Assembly: GCA_017898095.1 (NCBI GenBank)
Contig: JAGKQJ010000026.1
Coordinates: forward strand, 1 to 36,578
DNA: 36,578 bases
Source: Bacillaceae bacterium Marseille-Q3522
Lineage (GTDB): Bacteria > Bacillota > Bacilli > Bacillales > Cytobacillaceae
Direction: 5' to 3'
The notes beneath the pieces were generated by a model, which had not been told where the DNA came from, searched no databases, and worked only from the letters and a program-made list of their open reading frames with translations. Position numbers and translations under genes: made by a program. Shown piece by piece: positions 17,452 to 27,499 of the stretch (position 1 is its first letter; the number at the start of each line of letters is the position of its first letter).

Positions 17452-17979
17452 TTGCTTAAAATGTTTTCTACCCAAATGACCGGGCTTTTAAAACGTCTGC
17501 TTGAAAAAAATGAATACGAAATTGAAGACAGTGCCCGTTTATTAGCACAGGCCGCCGTTGGAGACGGAACGATTTACTTATATGGCACACAGGAAATGAA
17601 AGCAATTCCTATTGAAGCGCTGGAGGGGGCGGAACCATTTCCACAGGCTGCTGTATGGAATGCTGACGATAATCTGGAGCTTATCTCTGAAGCTGACCGC
17701 TTTATGATTATTTCCCGTTTTTGCACAGATGTGTCTGCCGGAAATTTAGCGAAACAGCTAAATAAACAAAGCATTCCGTTTGTTGCTATTTCTACTGTTT
17801 TGCAGGAAGCAGAATATAATTATATGGAATTAGCTGATGTCTCGTTTGATTTGGGATTAAAAAAAGGAATGCTGCCAGATGAAGCCGGAAACCGGTACGG
17901 GTACCCTGCTGCAGCGGCCGCCCTTATGATCTACCATAGCATTAAGTTTACTTTTGACGAGATCCTTTCCGATCAGTAA
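17452..17979 (+). CDS. ywjG: DUF2529 protein YwjG
   Basis: A 175-residue cytoplasmic protein of unknown function, the only plus-strand gene between 5 and 27 kb. The sequence TIYLYGTQEMKAI and the alternating strand/helix pattern suggest a SIS-like sugar-phosphate-binding fold, but no catalytic motif is evident. The start is TTG at 17452, which is correctly spaced from a strong GGGGGAGGGG; ATG at 17461 is too far. It is divergent from spo0F and convergent with pyrG, as in B. subtilis. A role tied to sporulation or nucleotide metabolism would be a guess. Confidence 0.82.
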   Translation: MLKMFSTQMTGLLKRLLEKNEYEIEDSARLLAQAAVGDGTIYLYGTQEMKAIPIEALEGAEPFPQAAVWNADDNLELISEADRFMIISRFCTDVSAGNLAKQLNKQSIPFVAISTVLQEAEYNYMELADVSFDLGLKKGMLPDEAGNRYGYPAAAAALMIYHSIKFTFDEILSDQ

Positions 17980-18086
17980 ACTGCCATAAACTTTTCATCA
18001 TGATTATCAAATTTCATGGATAGCTGCCCCTTTGCACGCTTCGTTTATGAGTGGAAGCACCCATAAGAACCTACGTTCTTATTATA

Positions 18087-18141
18087 GCAAAAATCGGACG
18101 CGTTGAACAGTAAAAATTGTTCTTTCGCGGCCGATTTTTGC
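18087..18141. terminator. Bidirectional terminator between ywjG and pyrG
   Basis: An 11-bp perfect outer stem (GCAAAAATCGG at 18087-18097 and its complement at 18131-18141) continues inward through CGCG/CGCG and GAACA/TGTTC to a small loop. The stem ends are A/T runs, so it can act in both directions. The rest of the 346-base gap shows nothing more I can name. Confidence 0.7.
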
Positions 18142-18325
18142 AAGCAATTTTTCAGTATTTTTACAAGGACAGCCCTTTTAAAAATTTTATTTCCTTTTCC
18201 GGCGGCATGTAAAGTAACTGAACCTCTCATGACTAAAGTCACGGGTGTTCTCGGCTATTTTATAAACTACTATTTTAAAAAATTTTCAGGTTATCGATCA
18301 GTTTGATAACTGCGGTAAATCCTGC

Positions 18326-19942
<1,617 letters not shown>

Positions 19943-19997
19943 TTAAAAGCAGTTTGACCATTATTTCAAAGGTTGAAAACGGTGCTTACCATTAAAA

Positions 19998-20086
19998 ACA
20001 TCTTTCAAAAAGTTAGCGATTGAGAATTAGGCAGGTCATATGTTTAATTTCATCGCATCTCATTTGCTGACTTTTTGAACATCCTC
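19998..20086. repeat. Family-C inverted repeat inside the pyrG leader
   Basis: TTTCAAAAAGTTAGC near 20003 and GCTGACTTTTTGAAC near 20066 form an imperfect terminal inverted repeat of about 14 bases around a 48-base core; flanks read ACATCTT and ACATCCTC. The same TTCAAAAGTC/GACTTTTGAA plan recurs at 32311-32360 and in part at 35945-35984. It lies between the attenuator and the pyrG ribosome binding site. Confidence 0.5.
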
Positions 20087-20136
20087 TAAAAAAATAAAAA
20101 ACGCTCCGCTTACTTAAAATTAAGTAAGGGAGCGCT
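20086..20136 (-). promoter_or_regulatory. pyrG attenuator (intrinsic terminator with CU-rich arm)
   Basis: On the minus strand GCGCTCCCTTACTTAA pairs with TTAAGTAAGCGGAGCG and is followed by a long T tract. The 5' arm holds CTCCCTT, the C/U run that poly-G added at the 5' end of the transcript would bind. This is the known Firmicute pyrG design: when CTP is low, RNA polymerase stutters at GGGC, the extra G residues pair with the 5' arm, and the terminator cannot form. Confidence 0.8.
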
Positions 20137-20170
20137 ATGAAAAAATATATGATCATTCCATTTTAATGGT

Positions 20171-20210
20171 GCCCAAAAATGATTTTACAAGGCAGTTATG
20201 AAAAAGTCAA
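20171..20210 (-). promoter_or_regulatory. pyrG promoter with GGGC start
   Basis: On the minus strand TTGACT (20205-20210) and TAAAAT (20182-20187) are 17 bases apart. Seven bases later the transcript would begin GGGC (20174 down to 20171), the start needed for reiterative G addition at low CTP. Promoter, start and attenuator all fit the known mechanism. Confidence 0.8.
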
Positions 20211-20215
20211 GCTGA

Positions 20216-20764
20216 TTATTCTTCTTCTTCCTCTTCATCATAATCGTCTTCATCATCATCATCGAGATCATAATCATCTTCATCAAAGGCTTCATCGAGA
20301 TCATCTTCAAGCGAATCAATATCTTCTTCTTCCTCTTCATCACCCAATAAATCCTCATCTTCCAGTTCTTCTAAATCTTCTTCCACTTCCTCTTCATCAC
20401 TATAATCATTATCATCTTCTTCTTCGTCGAACTCATCATTATGCAAATCTTTTTTCGCAGATTTTTTCTTTTTCGACTTCACAACTGTGATGACTTCTTC
20501 TTCTATTTGCTCTATTGGAAACCAATCGCGGAGTCCCCATCGATTATCACCCAAAGCTAAAAAGCGTCCGTCTATATTTAAATCTGTATAAAATTGCGGA
20601 AGTTTCTTTTTGACCTCTTCCTTTGATAACCCTAAAGCAGCCGCTATTTCATCCACAATATCATAAAAGCTCATTGCTTGTTTTTGACTGCCTAACAATT
20701 CATATGCAATGTCTATCAATGACATTTCTTGTAACTGGTCTTTTGTATATTTATCTAAACCCAC
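20216..20764 (-). CDS. rpoE: DNA-directed RNA polymerase delta subunit
   Basis: A 182-residue accessory subunit of Firmicute RNA polymerase that speeds recycling and makes promoters sensitive to the initiating nucleotide. The N-terminal winged-helix HARE-HTH domain spans about residues 1-90 (MSFYDIVDEIAAALGLSKEE). The rest is a disordered tail made almost only of D and E, preceded by a short lysine patch, KSKKKKSAKK. The start is GTG, with GGAAAGGACG upstream. Opposite-strand open frames over the tail are artefacts of its GAA/GAT codons. It precedes pyrG as in B. subtilis. Confidence 0.95.
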   Translation of the reverse strand: MGLDKYTKDQLQEMSLIDIAYELLGSQKQAMSFYDIVDEIAAALGLSKEEVKKKLPQFYTDLNIDGRFLALGDNRWGLRDWFPIEQIEEEVITVVKSKKKKSAKKDLHNDEFDEEEDDNDYSDEEEVEEDLEELEDEDLLGDEEEEEDIDSLEDDLDEAFDEDDYDLDDDDEDDYDEEEEEE

Positions 20765-21029
20765 AGTACCAACGTCCTTTCCAATTTGAGCGCCTTATTT
20801 TAAAACTTCCTCTATGACACTCTTTATGTAATAAAGTCGTTAAACACATATTCTTCATTATAAACAAGTTTCTCCCGTTTATGCTAGTTCTACCTTTAAG
20901 TTTTTCGCATTTTTTCTGCAAAATTTTAATTATTTTATGTAAATAAAAGACAGCATACACATGGCAGATTTTCCGATAGAAAATTGGGAAGCAATCCTGT
21001 CCAAAACTGCAAATGTTTTGAACAAAAAA

Positions 21030-21203
21030 TTATATCTTTTTCTTCCCATTTTTCCTAATTTTATTCGTATATTCTTTATATGCTAAATAAAAGAAATAAA
21101 CGGCAAAGAAAAAGAATGCTATGGCGCCAAGCTGATGCTGATATAAATAATAAGAGACAATTAATATTGCCGCTGTGATGAAAAGGATAAATATTCTTTT
21201 CAT
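21030..21203 (-). CDS. Small two-helix membrane protein, unknown function
   Basis: A 57-residue protein with two hydrophobic helices (about residues 4-20 and 25-41) and a basic tail, NKIRKNGKKKI, which should face the cytoplasm. AGGAAGTGACC sits at correct distance before ATG at 21203; the upstream extension of the frame looks non-coding. It lies between fadF and rpoE where many bacilli have acdA. I do not recognise the family. The ribosome binding site and the clear membrane pattern support a real gene, but its short length keeps confidence moderate. Confidence 0.5.
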   Translation of the reverse strand: MKRIFILFITAAILIVSYYLYQHQLGAIAFFFFAVYFFYLAYKEYTNKIRKNGKKKI

Positions 21204-21533
21204 AGGGTGGTCACTTCCTGCATGATCGTTTGAAACTCTTAGTTTGATTATAATGGAAAAAGAATATTCGTGGAACGAGAGATTCGTTTTTTTTAATGAG
21301 TTTTCAAATAGTTTAACGGAAAATAAGTTGGATGAAAGATTTATATTCATTTTACAGTGGATCAATGGCTGTTGTATCCGGGGCTTCTTCATTTTGTTTA
21401 GCGGCTTTGGCATTCCCGCTATCAAAGAAGGAGGCTAATCATCGCATGACCAGCCTTCTCTTCCATCATAACGGTCCTTCATCTGTTGGTCCATTGTGAT
21501 GTACGGCTGCAAAATATTAAGAACGCAGCCCGA
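21204..21533. other. Gap downstream of fadF where acdA is expected
   Basis: No gene is supported. A 19-codon minus-strand frame (starting MDQQMKDRYDGREG) is present but too short to call. No acyl-CoA dehydrogenase fragment could be recognised in any frame, so acdA has been removed cleanly or moved, not left as a visible relic. Confidence 0.5.
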
Positions 21534-23645
21534 TTAGGACACTTTTGCTTCCTGTTCGCCGAACACGGCAAGCTCTAATACTTCTGCGACATCATAGGTA
21601 CGGACCTGATCTTCCACTTCTTTTGCTTTTGTACCATCTGAAAGCATTGTTAAACAATATGGACAGCCGGAGCTGATTACAGTTGGCCCTGTTTCCAGCG
21701 CCTGTTCTGTTCTGGCAACGTTGATCCTTTGCCCCGTTTCTTCCTCCATCCACATCAAACCTCCGCCTGCTCCGCAGCACATTCCATTTTCTCTGTTTCG
21801 TTTCATTTCCACAAAGCGTGCTCCAGCGATCGCTTTAATAATCTCACGTGGCGGATCGTATACTTCATTATAGCGTCCTAAATAACAGGAATCATGGAAA
21901 GTAATTGTCTCGTTAACCGGGTATTGCGGCGTCAATCTGCCATCGCGTAAGAGCCGGGCGAGGATTTCCGTATGATGATACACTTCTGCCTCCAAGCCGA
22001 ATTCAGGATACTCATTTTTAAAAATATTATATGCATGCGGATCGATCGTAATAATTTTCTTGACATCATTTTTGGCAAATTCCTCAATGTTTTTTGCGGC
22101 CAGTTCTTGAAAAAGAAATTCATTGCCAAGGCGTCTTGCTGTGTCACCGGAATTTTTTTCTTTATTCCCAAGTATCGCAAAAGAAACTCCCGCTTTATTT
22201 AACAGTCTAGCAAATGATAAGGCGATTTTCTGGCTGCGGTTATCATAGGACCCCATTGAACCTACCCAAAATAAATATTCGAATTCTTTATCGGCTTTTT
22301 TCATTTCTTTTACAGTAGGAATGATGACGTCTTCTCTGGCGGAGCGCCAATCTTCCCGTTCTTTGCGATTCAGTCCCCACGGATTTCCCTGGCGCTCAAT
22401 ATTTGTCATTGCCCGCTGTGCATCCGGATTCATTTTTCCTTCCGTCAGCACAAGGTAGCGGCGCAGATCAATAATTTTATCAACATGTTCGTTCATTACC
22501 GGGCACTGGTCCTCGCAATTCCGGCATGTCGTGCAGGCCCAAATTTCTTCTTCCGTAATAATTTCGCCAATTAAGCTAGGCTGGTAAACGGCACTGGCAC
22601 CGGCTTCGATCGCTCCCTGCCCTCTTGCGGCAAGAGCGATTTGGTTCCCTTTTGTATGATGGAAGGCAAAAGCTGGCACCCACGGTTGCTTGGAAGTGAC
22701 TGCCGCACCGTAATTTGTCAAATGGTCGCGTAATTTTAAAATTAAATCCATTGGCGACAGCATTTTTCCTGTCCCTGTTGCCGGACACATATTTGTACAG
22801 CGCCCGCATTCCACGCATGCATACAAATCAATCAGCTGATGCTGGGTGAACTCCTCAATTTTTCCGACTCCAAACGTCTCCTGCGCTTCATCTTCGAAAT
22901 CAATTTTTGCAAGCTTTCCCGACTTCTCTAAGCGGTTAAAAAATACATTTGCCGGCCCTGCAAGCAGATGGGCGTGTTTTGATTGCGGCACATAAACAAG
23001 GAATGTAAGCAGCAGTAATAAATGGATCCACCAGGCAATATAAAATAGAATAATCGCCGCAGTCTTATTGATTGCGGAAAAGCCAAGTGCGATAAGCGAA
23101 GCAACCGGTTCTTTCCAGGTAAGTTCGTGTCCGTGCCAAATCAGACTCATACCGTTGGCAAATAACACGGATAACATAAGTCCGCCGATAAACAGCAGCA
23201 CGAGTCCAGATTTAAAATTCCGTTTTAAACGGACAAGCTTTTCTATGTAGCGGCGGTGAAATGCCCAAACAACAGCAACTAAGATCATCAATGTAATGAT
23301 TTCCTGAAAAAATGTAAATCCACCGTAAAGTGGACCGAACGGCAAATGTACACCTGGTTTAATACCCTTTATAATTAAATCAATTGCACCAAACTGCACA
23401 AGCAGAAAGCCGTAAAAAAACATCACATGAATGATTCCGCTTTTTTTATCTTTTAAGAGTTTCTTCTGTCCAAAAACATTTACCCAGATTTTTTTTAGGC
23501 GCACCTTTAATTCCTGATCAAATTCTACCTTTTTCCCCAGCTTAATATAGGCTATTCTTGTACGGATAAGGTATACAAATAAATAAACGGCGTAAGCGGT
23601 TACAGCTAGAAATGCTGCAAAGTTCAGCCAAAGCAATATTTCCAT
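21534..23645 (-). CDS. fadF: Iron-sulfur electron transfer oxidoreductase FadF
   Basis: A 703-residue membrane protein with about six N-terminal helices (to about residue 230) resembling a nitrate-reductase gamma-like cytochrome b module. Two 4Fe-4S clusters follow, in CVECGRCTNMCP and CTTCRNCEDQCP. Two cysteine-rich CCG domains end the protein (CYLGRYNEVYDPP, MCCGAGGG, SGCPYCLTM), as in heterodisulfide reductase HdrD. It is thought to pass electrons from acyl-CoA dehydrogenases, via ETF, to menaquinone during beta-oxidation. A promoter and FadR-type operator lie at 23712-23739, fitting fatty-acid control. Its usual partner acdA is missing downstream. Confidence 0.9.
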   Translation of the reverse strand: MEILLWLNFAAFLAVTAYAVYLFVYLIRTRIAYIKLGKKVEFDQELKVRLKKIWVNVFGQKKLLKDKKSGIIHVMFFYGFLLVQFGAIDLIIKGIKPGVHLPFGPLYGGFTFFQEIITLMILVAVVWAFHRRYIEKLVRLKRNFKSGLVLLFIGGLMLSVLFANGMSLIWHGHELTWKEPVASLIALGFSAINKTAAIILFYIAWWIHLLLLLTFLVYVPQSKHAHLLAGPANVFFNRLEKSGKLAKIDFEDEAQETFGVGKIEEFTQHQLIDLYACVECGRCTNMCPATGTGKMLSPMDLILKLRDHLTNYGAAVTSKQPWVPAFAFHHTKGNQIALAARGQGAIEAGASAVYQPSLIGEIITEEEIWACTTCRNCEDQCPVMNEHVDKIIDLRRYLVLTEGKMNPDAQRAMTNIERQGNPWGLNRKEREDWRSAREDVIIPTVKEMKKADKEFEYLFWVGSMGSYDNRSQKIALSFARLLNKAGVSFAILGNKEKNSGDTARRLGNEFLFQELAAKNIEEFAKNDVKKIITIDPHAYNIFKNEYPEFGLEAEVYHHTEILARLLRDGRLTPQYPVNETITFHDSCYLGRYNEVYDPPREIIKAIAGARFVEMKRNRENGMCCGAGGGLMWMEEETGQRINVARTEQALETGPTVISSGCPYCLTMLSDGTKAKEVEDQVRTYDVAEVLELAVFGEQEAKVS

Positions 23646-23711
23646 GCCTGTCTCTCCTCCCCTTCGAAAATTATGTCCCCTTTGTCTGTTTGATGTTGGC
23701 TTCTACCTACT

Positions 23712-23739
23712 ATTATATAATGAATGAGTGTTCAGTCAA
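23712..23739 (-). promoter_or_regulatory. fadF promoter with FadR operator
   Basis: On the minus strand TTGACT (23734-23739) and TATAAT (23712-23717) are 16 bases apart. Lying across the spacer, 23721-23738 reads TGAATGAGTGTTCAGTCA, matching the B. subtilis FadR (YsiA) consensus TGAATGANTANTCATTCA with two mismatches. Repressor bound here would block the polymerase; long-chain acyl-CoA would release it. Confidence 0.75.
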
Positions 23740-23780
23740 TATTTTTCTTTTATTTACTAGTTATCGGAGTCATCAACCTG

Positions 23781-23863
23781 TATCGCAGATTAAGGGGCAG
23801 TAATACTCCCAATACTGACTGGTTAAGAGAAATCGACATCCAAAATGGAAGTTTCACTTTATC
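23781..23863. repeat. Family-A repeat, shortened copy
   Basis: The left end TATCGCAGATTAAGGGGCAG and the following TAATACTCCC match the full element at 29909-30133 almost exactly, and the right end GGAAGTTTCACTTTATC is the same. The middle hairpins are missing. It lies just upstream of the fadF promoter. Confidence 0.65.
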
Positions 23864-23920
23864 AAATTATGTATATGCTACATCGCGGTTTTTATTACGA
23901 TCAACGGGTAGCGGGCGAAA

Positions 23921-24296
23921 CAAAATGGGGACATAAATTTCCGGTCCGGAGTCATAAATTGTAAAAATGAGGTTATTAATCTCCGAAATGGGGACATAAT
24001 TTGTATTAATGAGGGCATTTAGCTCCGAAACGGGGTCATAAATCGTGTTAATGAGGTTTTAAATCTCCGAAATGGAGTCATAAATCGCATTAATGAGGGC
24101 ATTTAGCTCCGAAATGGGGACATAATTTGCATTAATGAGGGCATTTAGCTCTGAAATGGATAATATGTTGAACAAAAGGGACATTAATCTTTGAAAAGGG
24201 TTCATAAATCATAAAAATAGGCACATTAATCTTCAGAACGGCACATATAGCGAAAAAATGAGGACAAAAATCATAAAAATAGGGGACATGCCATGT
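23921..24296. repeat. Array of about 18 degenerate 21-bp tandem repeats
   Basis: Units of exactly 21 bases run without a break from 23921 to 24172; six more, of 19 to 22 bases, continue to 24296. The consensus is roughly NNAAATGRGGNCATNAATNNN. From the third unit two subtypes alternate, AAATGGGGACATAATTTGY and TTAATGAGGGCATTTAGCTC, giving a 42-base higher-order period. Adjacent same-type units (24089-24109 and 24131-24151) are identical, so the array has expanded recently in its centre while its right flank is decaying. It has no unique spacers, so it is not CRISPR. Stops occur in every frame over its length, so it is not coding. Confidence 0.85.
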
Positions 24297-24346
24297 AAAT
24301 AAACAATGTAACATGCCTCGACTGCTTTTTTCTTTTTTTAAAAAGT

Positions 24347-24390
24347 AAAACAGGAATATCTTTAAATCAGCTTAGAGATATCCCTGTTTT
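24347..24390. terminator. Hairpin between argS and the 21-bp array
   Basis: An 18-base stem with two mismatches (AAAACAGGAATATCTTTA at 24347-24364 against 24373-24390), followed by TTTTTT on the plus strand and by a broken T run on the minus strand. It may end read-through from argS, or a plus-strand transcript of the repeat array. Confidence 0.6.
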
Positions 24391-24398
24391 TTCTTTTG

Positions 24399-24502
24399 AA
24401 GACCCCCACTTCTATGTGAAGTTTAGGTAGTATTTCTAATATGCAGAAGTAGAGTTTCCCCTTGATTCCACGAAGTTTCAGTTTACTGAAACGAGTTCAC
24501 TT
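24399..24502. repeat. Family-B dispersed repeat, copy 2
   Basis: It aligns with 15445-15562: GAAGACCCCCACTTC then GTGAAG, GTAGAGT, GATTCCACG and CTGAAACGAGTTCAC occur in the same order. It lies just downstream of argS, again at the 3' end of a housekeeping gene. Confidence 0.5.
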
Positions 24503-24524
24503 TTCTGGAAATGCAAATCCGCGG

Positions 24525-26180
24525 TTACATTTTCTCAGGTGCGGCAACACCTATTAGTGATAATGCGTTTTTCAGTGTAATTTTCACTGCCTTTATTAAC
24601 GCGAGACGTGCTTTCGATTTGTCCGGATTTTCCGGGTCAAGCACTTTTTCGGCGTTGTAAAAGCTGTGAAAGACAGAAGCAAGTTCAAAAATATAATTGC
24701 TAATCCGGTGGGGCATTCGTTTTTCCGCTGCTTCCGCAACTGCTAATGGAAACTCGCCTAATTTCTTTAAAACATCAATTTCTTTTTCTGTGCCAATAAG
24801 AGATAAATCAAAAGCGTCCTGTTCTTCCGCCTGGCGCAAAATGCTTGCAATCCTCGCATGGGCATACTGCGCGTAAAATACCGGATTTTCATTTGATTGT
24901 GAAACAGCGAGATCTAAATCAAAATCCAGGTGTGTATCTGCTGAACGCATCGCAAAAAAGTAACGCACGGCATCCAATCCGACCTCTTCAACTAATTCCC
25001 GCATCGTCACCGCTTTGCCGGTACGCTTGCTCATTTTCATTTTTTTTCCGTCTTTATACAAATGTACAAGCTGGATAATTTCCACTTCCAGTGCATCTTT
25101 TGGATAGCCTAATGCCTGAATGGCTGCCTTCATGCGCGGAATATAGCCGTGGTGATCTGCTCCCCAAATGTTAATTAATTGTTCAAACCCGCGGTCAAAT
25201 TTATCTTTATGATAGGCAATATCCGGTGTTAAATATGTATAAGAGCCGTCCTGCTTAATAAGGACACGGTCTTTATCATCACCAAAAGCAGTCGATGCAA
25301 ACCAGGTTGCGCCATCTTTTTCATAAACATGGCCGTTTTCCTTCAATACCTGCAGTGCAGCATCTATTTTTCCATTTTTATATAGCGATGTTTCCGAATA
25401 CCATACATCAAAGGATACACGAAAATCATGTAAATCTTTTTTCAGTTTGGCCATCTCTTCCTTTAACCCGTACTCACGGAAAAATTGAAATCGCTCCTCT
25501 TCCCCTGTCTTTGTATATTGATCGCCATATTCCCCTGCCAGCTTTTTGCCGATCCCGATAATGTCTTCTCCATAGTATCCGTCTGCAGGCATTTCTTTTT
25601 CGATTCCCAAGGCTTGAAAATAACGGGCTTCTATTGATAAGGCAAGGTTATTTATTTGATTCCCCGCGTCGTTAATGTAGTATTCACGTGATACTGCATA
25701 ACCTGCTTTTGCTAAAATATTGCATAAGGAGTCGCCGACAGCTGCTCCCCTTGCATGACCTAAATGAAGATCACCGGTAGGGTTGGCTGAGACAAACTCA
25801 ACCTGGATTTTTTTCCCGTTTCCCGCCTGCGATTCCCCGTATTTTTCACCTGCATCTAAGATTTGCGGAATCAGCTTCGTTAAATAACGGTTGTCCAAAT
25901 AAAAATTGATAAATCCCGGTCCGGCAATAGCAATTTTTTCGATTGCAGCCTGGCTGCGGTCAATATGGGCAATGATCGCTTCAGCAATTATTTTTGGCGC
26001 TTTCCTTGCTATTCTTGTCAGCTGCATCGCCATATTCGTTGAATAATCTCCGTGGGATTTATCCTTCGGTGTTTCTAAAATAACTTCCGGAAGTTCTTCA
26101 TTGCCCGCCAGTCCGGCATCGATGACAGCGTTCCGGATTGCCTGTTTTAGCTTTTCCTGTACTTCCGAGACGGTGTTCAT
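24525..26180 (-). CDS. argS: Arginyl-tRNA synthetase
   Basis: A 551-residue class I synthetase. The N-terminal tRNA-recognition domain (about 1-100) leads to the HIGH-type motif in [12 protein letters not shown] and the lysine-rich KMSKS-type loop in [13 protein letters not shown]; the helical anticodon-binding domain ends in [20 protein letters not shown] precedes ATG. An extended -10 promoter, TGATATAAT on the minus strand (26217-26225), lies about 40 bases upstream; no T-box leader is visible in this short gap. In B. subtilis ywiB lies beside argS; it is absent here. Confidence 0.96.
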   Translation of the reverse strand: MNTVSEVQEKLKQAIRNAVIDAGLAGNEELPEVILETPKDKSHGDYSTNMAMQLTRIARKAPKIIAEAIIAHIDRSQAAIEKIAIAGPGFINFYLDNRYLTKLIPQILDAGEKYGESQAGNGKKIQVEFVSANPTGDLHLGHARGAAVGDSLCNILAKAGYAVSREYYINDAGNQINNLALSIEARYFQALGIEKEMPADGYYGEDIIGIGKKLAGEYGDQYTKTGEEERFQFFREYGLKEEMAKLKKDLHDFRVSFDVWYSETSLYKNGKIDAALQVLKENGHVYEKDGATWFASTAFGDDKDRVLIKQDGSYTYLTPDIAYHKDKFDRGFEQLINIWGADHHGYIPRMKAAIQALGYPKDALEVEIIQLVHLYKDGKKMKMSKRTGKAVTMRELVEEVGLDAVRYFFAMRSADTHLDFDLDLAVSQSNENPVFYAQYAHARIASILRQAEEQDAFDLSLIGTEKEIDVLKKLGEFPLAVAEAAEKRMPHRISNYIFELASVFHSFYNAEKVLDPENPDKSKARLALIKAVKITLKNALSLIGVAAPEKM

Positions 26181-26216
26181 TATCTTTTTCTCCTCCTAAT
26201 GATAACTATATTTTTC

Positions 26217-26225
26217 ATTATATCA
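26217..26225 (-). promoter_or_regulatory. Extended -10 promoter of argS
   Basis: TGATATAAT on the minus strand is a perfect extended -10 element; no good -35 is found, as is common for this class. The start site would leave a leader of about 30 bases. Confidence 0.5.
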
Positions 26226-26248
26226 TTATCGCATAACACTTCATCACG

Positions 26249-26302
26249 AAAAAAATGCCCGGCAATTTTGTGAAAGCTTTTTTGCAGCAAGTGTTGCCGG
26301 CA
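26249..26302 (-). terminator. speE terminator
   Basis: On the minus strand TGCCGGCAA and TTGCCGGGCA form a GC-rich stem with one bulge around a long loop, followed by seven T residues. It lies between speE and argS. Confidence 0.7.
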
Positions 26303-26360
26303 GTTCCTGATTTCCTGATGCACGGAACCGTTATCTTTGTTGTTTCACATAAATCTAAGA

Positions 26361-27188
26361 TTAATCCAGCAAATCTGCAACGAATTTTGGCAAAACAAAG
26401 CAGGCGTGATGCAGCTGTTTTGTATAGTATTTCGTTTCTAGATCATGAAAACGTTCGTCAGCGACTTTTAGCGGATCGTATTTCTTCGATCCGATCGTAA
26501 AAGCCCATAAACCGCTTGGATACGTCGGAATATTAGCAACATATAAACGGGTAATTGGAAAAATTCCTTTGACATCCCGCTGTACATTGCGGATTAAATC
26601 TGCCTTAAACCAAGGATTGTCCGATTGGGCAACAAATAAACCATCATCTTTTAACGCCTTTGCAATCCCTGCATAGAAACCCTTTGTAAATAAATGGACT
26701 GCCGGCCCTACCGGTTCGGTAGAGTCCACCATGATGACATCATACTTGTTTTCACTCTCCGCAATATGCATAAAACCGTCGGCAACTTTTACTTCGACCC
26801 GGGGATCGTCTAACTTACCGGCAATTTCAGGGAGATACTTCTTGGAACAGGTAATTACTTTCCCGTCAATATCAACAAGTGTTGCTTTTTTCACGCTTGG
26901 ATGCTTTAACACTTCGCGGATCACACCGCCGTCCCCGCCGCCGACAACGAGCACATTCTCCGGATTCGGGTGCGTAAATAAAGGAACGTGGGCAATCATT
27001 TCATGATAGACAAACTCATCTTTCACAGATGTCATAACCATATCATCAAGCAACAGCATATTGCCCCATTCTTCTGTCTCAATCATTTCCAGCTTTTGAT
27101 ATTCCGTCTTTTCTGTATGTAATGTCTGATTTACTTTCATTGTAATACCAAAATTTTTTGTCTGTTTTTCTGTAAACCAAATTCCCAT
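26361..27188 (-). CDS. speE: Spermidine synthase
   Basis: A 275-residue aminopropyltransferase that makes spermidine from putrescine and decarboxylated SAM. The SAM-binding [18 protein letters not shown] is canonical, with catalytic and substrate residues in DSTEPVGPA and QSDNPW. It is nearly identical in length to B. subtilis SpeE. AGAAAGGATGA precedes ATG. The agmatinase gene speB, which makes putrescine and normally follows directly, is absent: only 180 bases separate speE from argS, and they hold the terminator and the argS promoter. Putrescine must come from a gene elsewhere or from uptake. Confidence 0.95.
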   Translation of the reverse strand: MGIWFTEKQTKNFGITMKVNQTLHTEKTEYQKLEMIETEEWGNMLLLDDMVMTSVKDEFVYHEMIAHVPLFTHPNPENVLVVGGGDGGVIREVLKHPSVKKATLVDIDGKVITCSKKYLPEIAGKLDDPRVEVKVADGFMHIAESENKYDVIMVDSTEPVGPAVHLFTKGFYAGIAKALKDDGLFVAQSDNPWFKADLIRNVQRDVKGIFPITRLYVANIPTYPSGLWAFTIGSKKYDPLKVADERFHDLETKYYTKQLHHACFVLPKFVADLLD

Positions 27189-27443
27189 TTATATTCATCC
27201 TTTCTGCCATCAGGTACTAATATTTTCAAACAATTAAAGGCTATTTTACAAACTCGAAAAAAGTATAGTAGAAAAACCGCGAAAAGCAAAGAAAAATTTT
27301 TAAAATCAGACAAAAAAGTTTAAATGACTGCGCTTTTTTTCATACTGATGAGAGAACTTGTTCAGTAGCACAGAACCCGGGTTTTTAGATGATGCCTTAG
27401 GGAAAAACGCCTTCTCTTAACCCTCCCCTTGGAGAATCAGAGT

Positions 27444-27471
27444 GGATAAAAGAAACAAATTAGGGAACAAT
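27444..27471 (+). promoter_or_regulatory. Sigma-F-like promoter of pbpG
   Basis: GGGAACAAT (27463-27471) fits the sigma-F -10 consensus GGNRANANT fully, and GGATA (27444-27448) fits four of five -35 positions with a slightly short 14-base spacer. pbpG is a forespore (sigma-F) gene in B. subtilis. The rest of the 311-base divergent gap shows only a weak speE promoter candidate near 27266. Confidence 0.45.
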
Positions 27472-27499
27472 GAGAAATAGTTAAAGGAGGTGGCCGCTT

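Noticed and set aside
20179-20490. Plus-strand frame rich in histidine and leucine opposite rpoE
   Set aside because: It is the reverse reading of the GAA/GAT-coded acidic tail of the delta subunit.
23921-24296. CRISPR-like repeat array
   Set aside because: Repeats are back to back at 21 bases with no unique spacers, no leader and no cas genes.
26181-26250. T-box leader for argS
   Set aside because: The gap is short, and no specifier hairpin or T-box sequence is visible.
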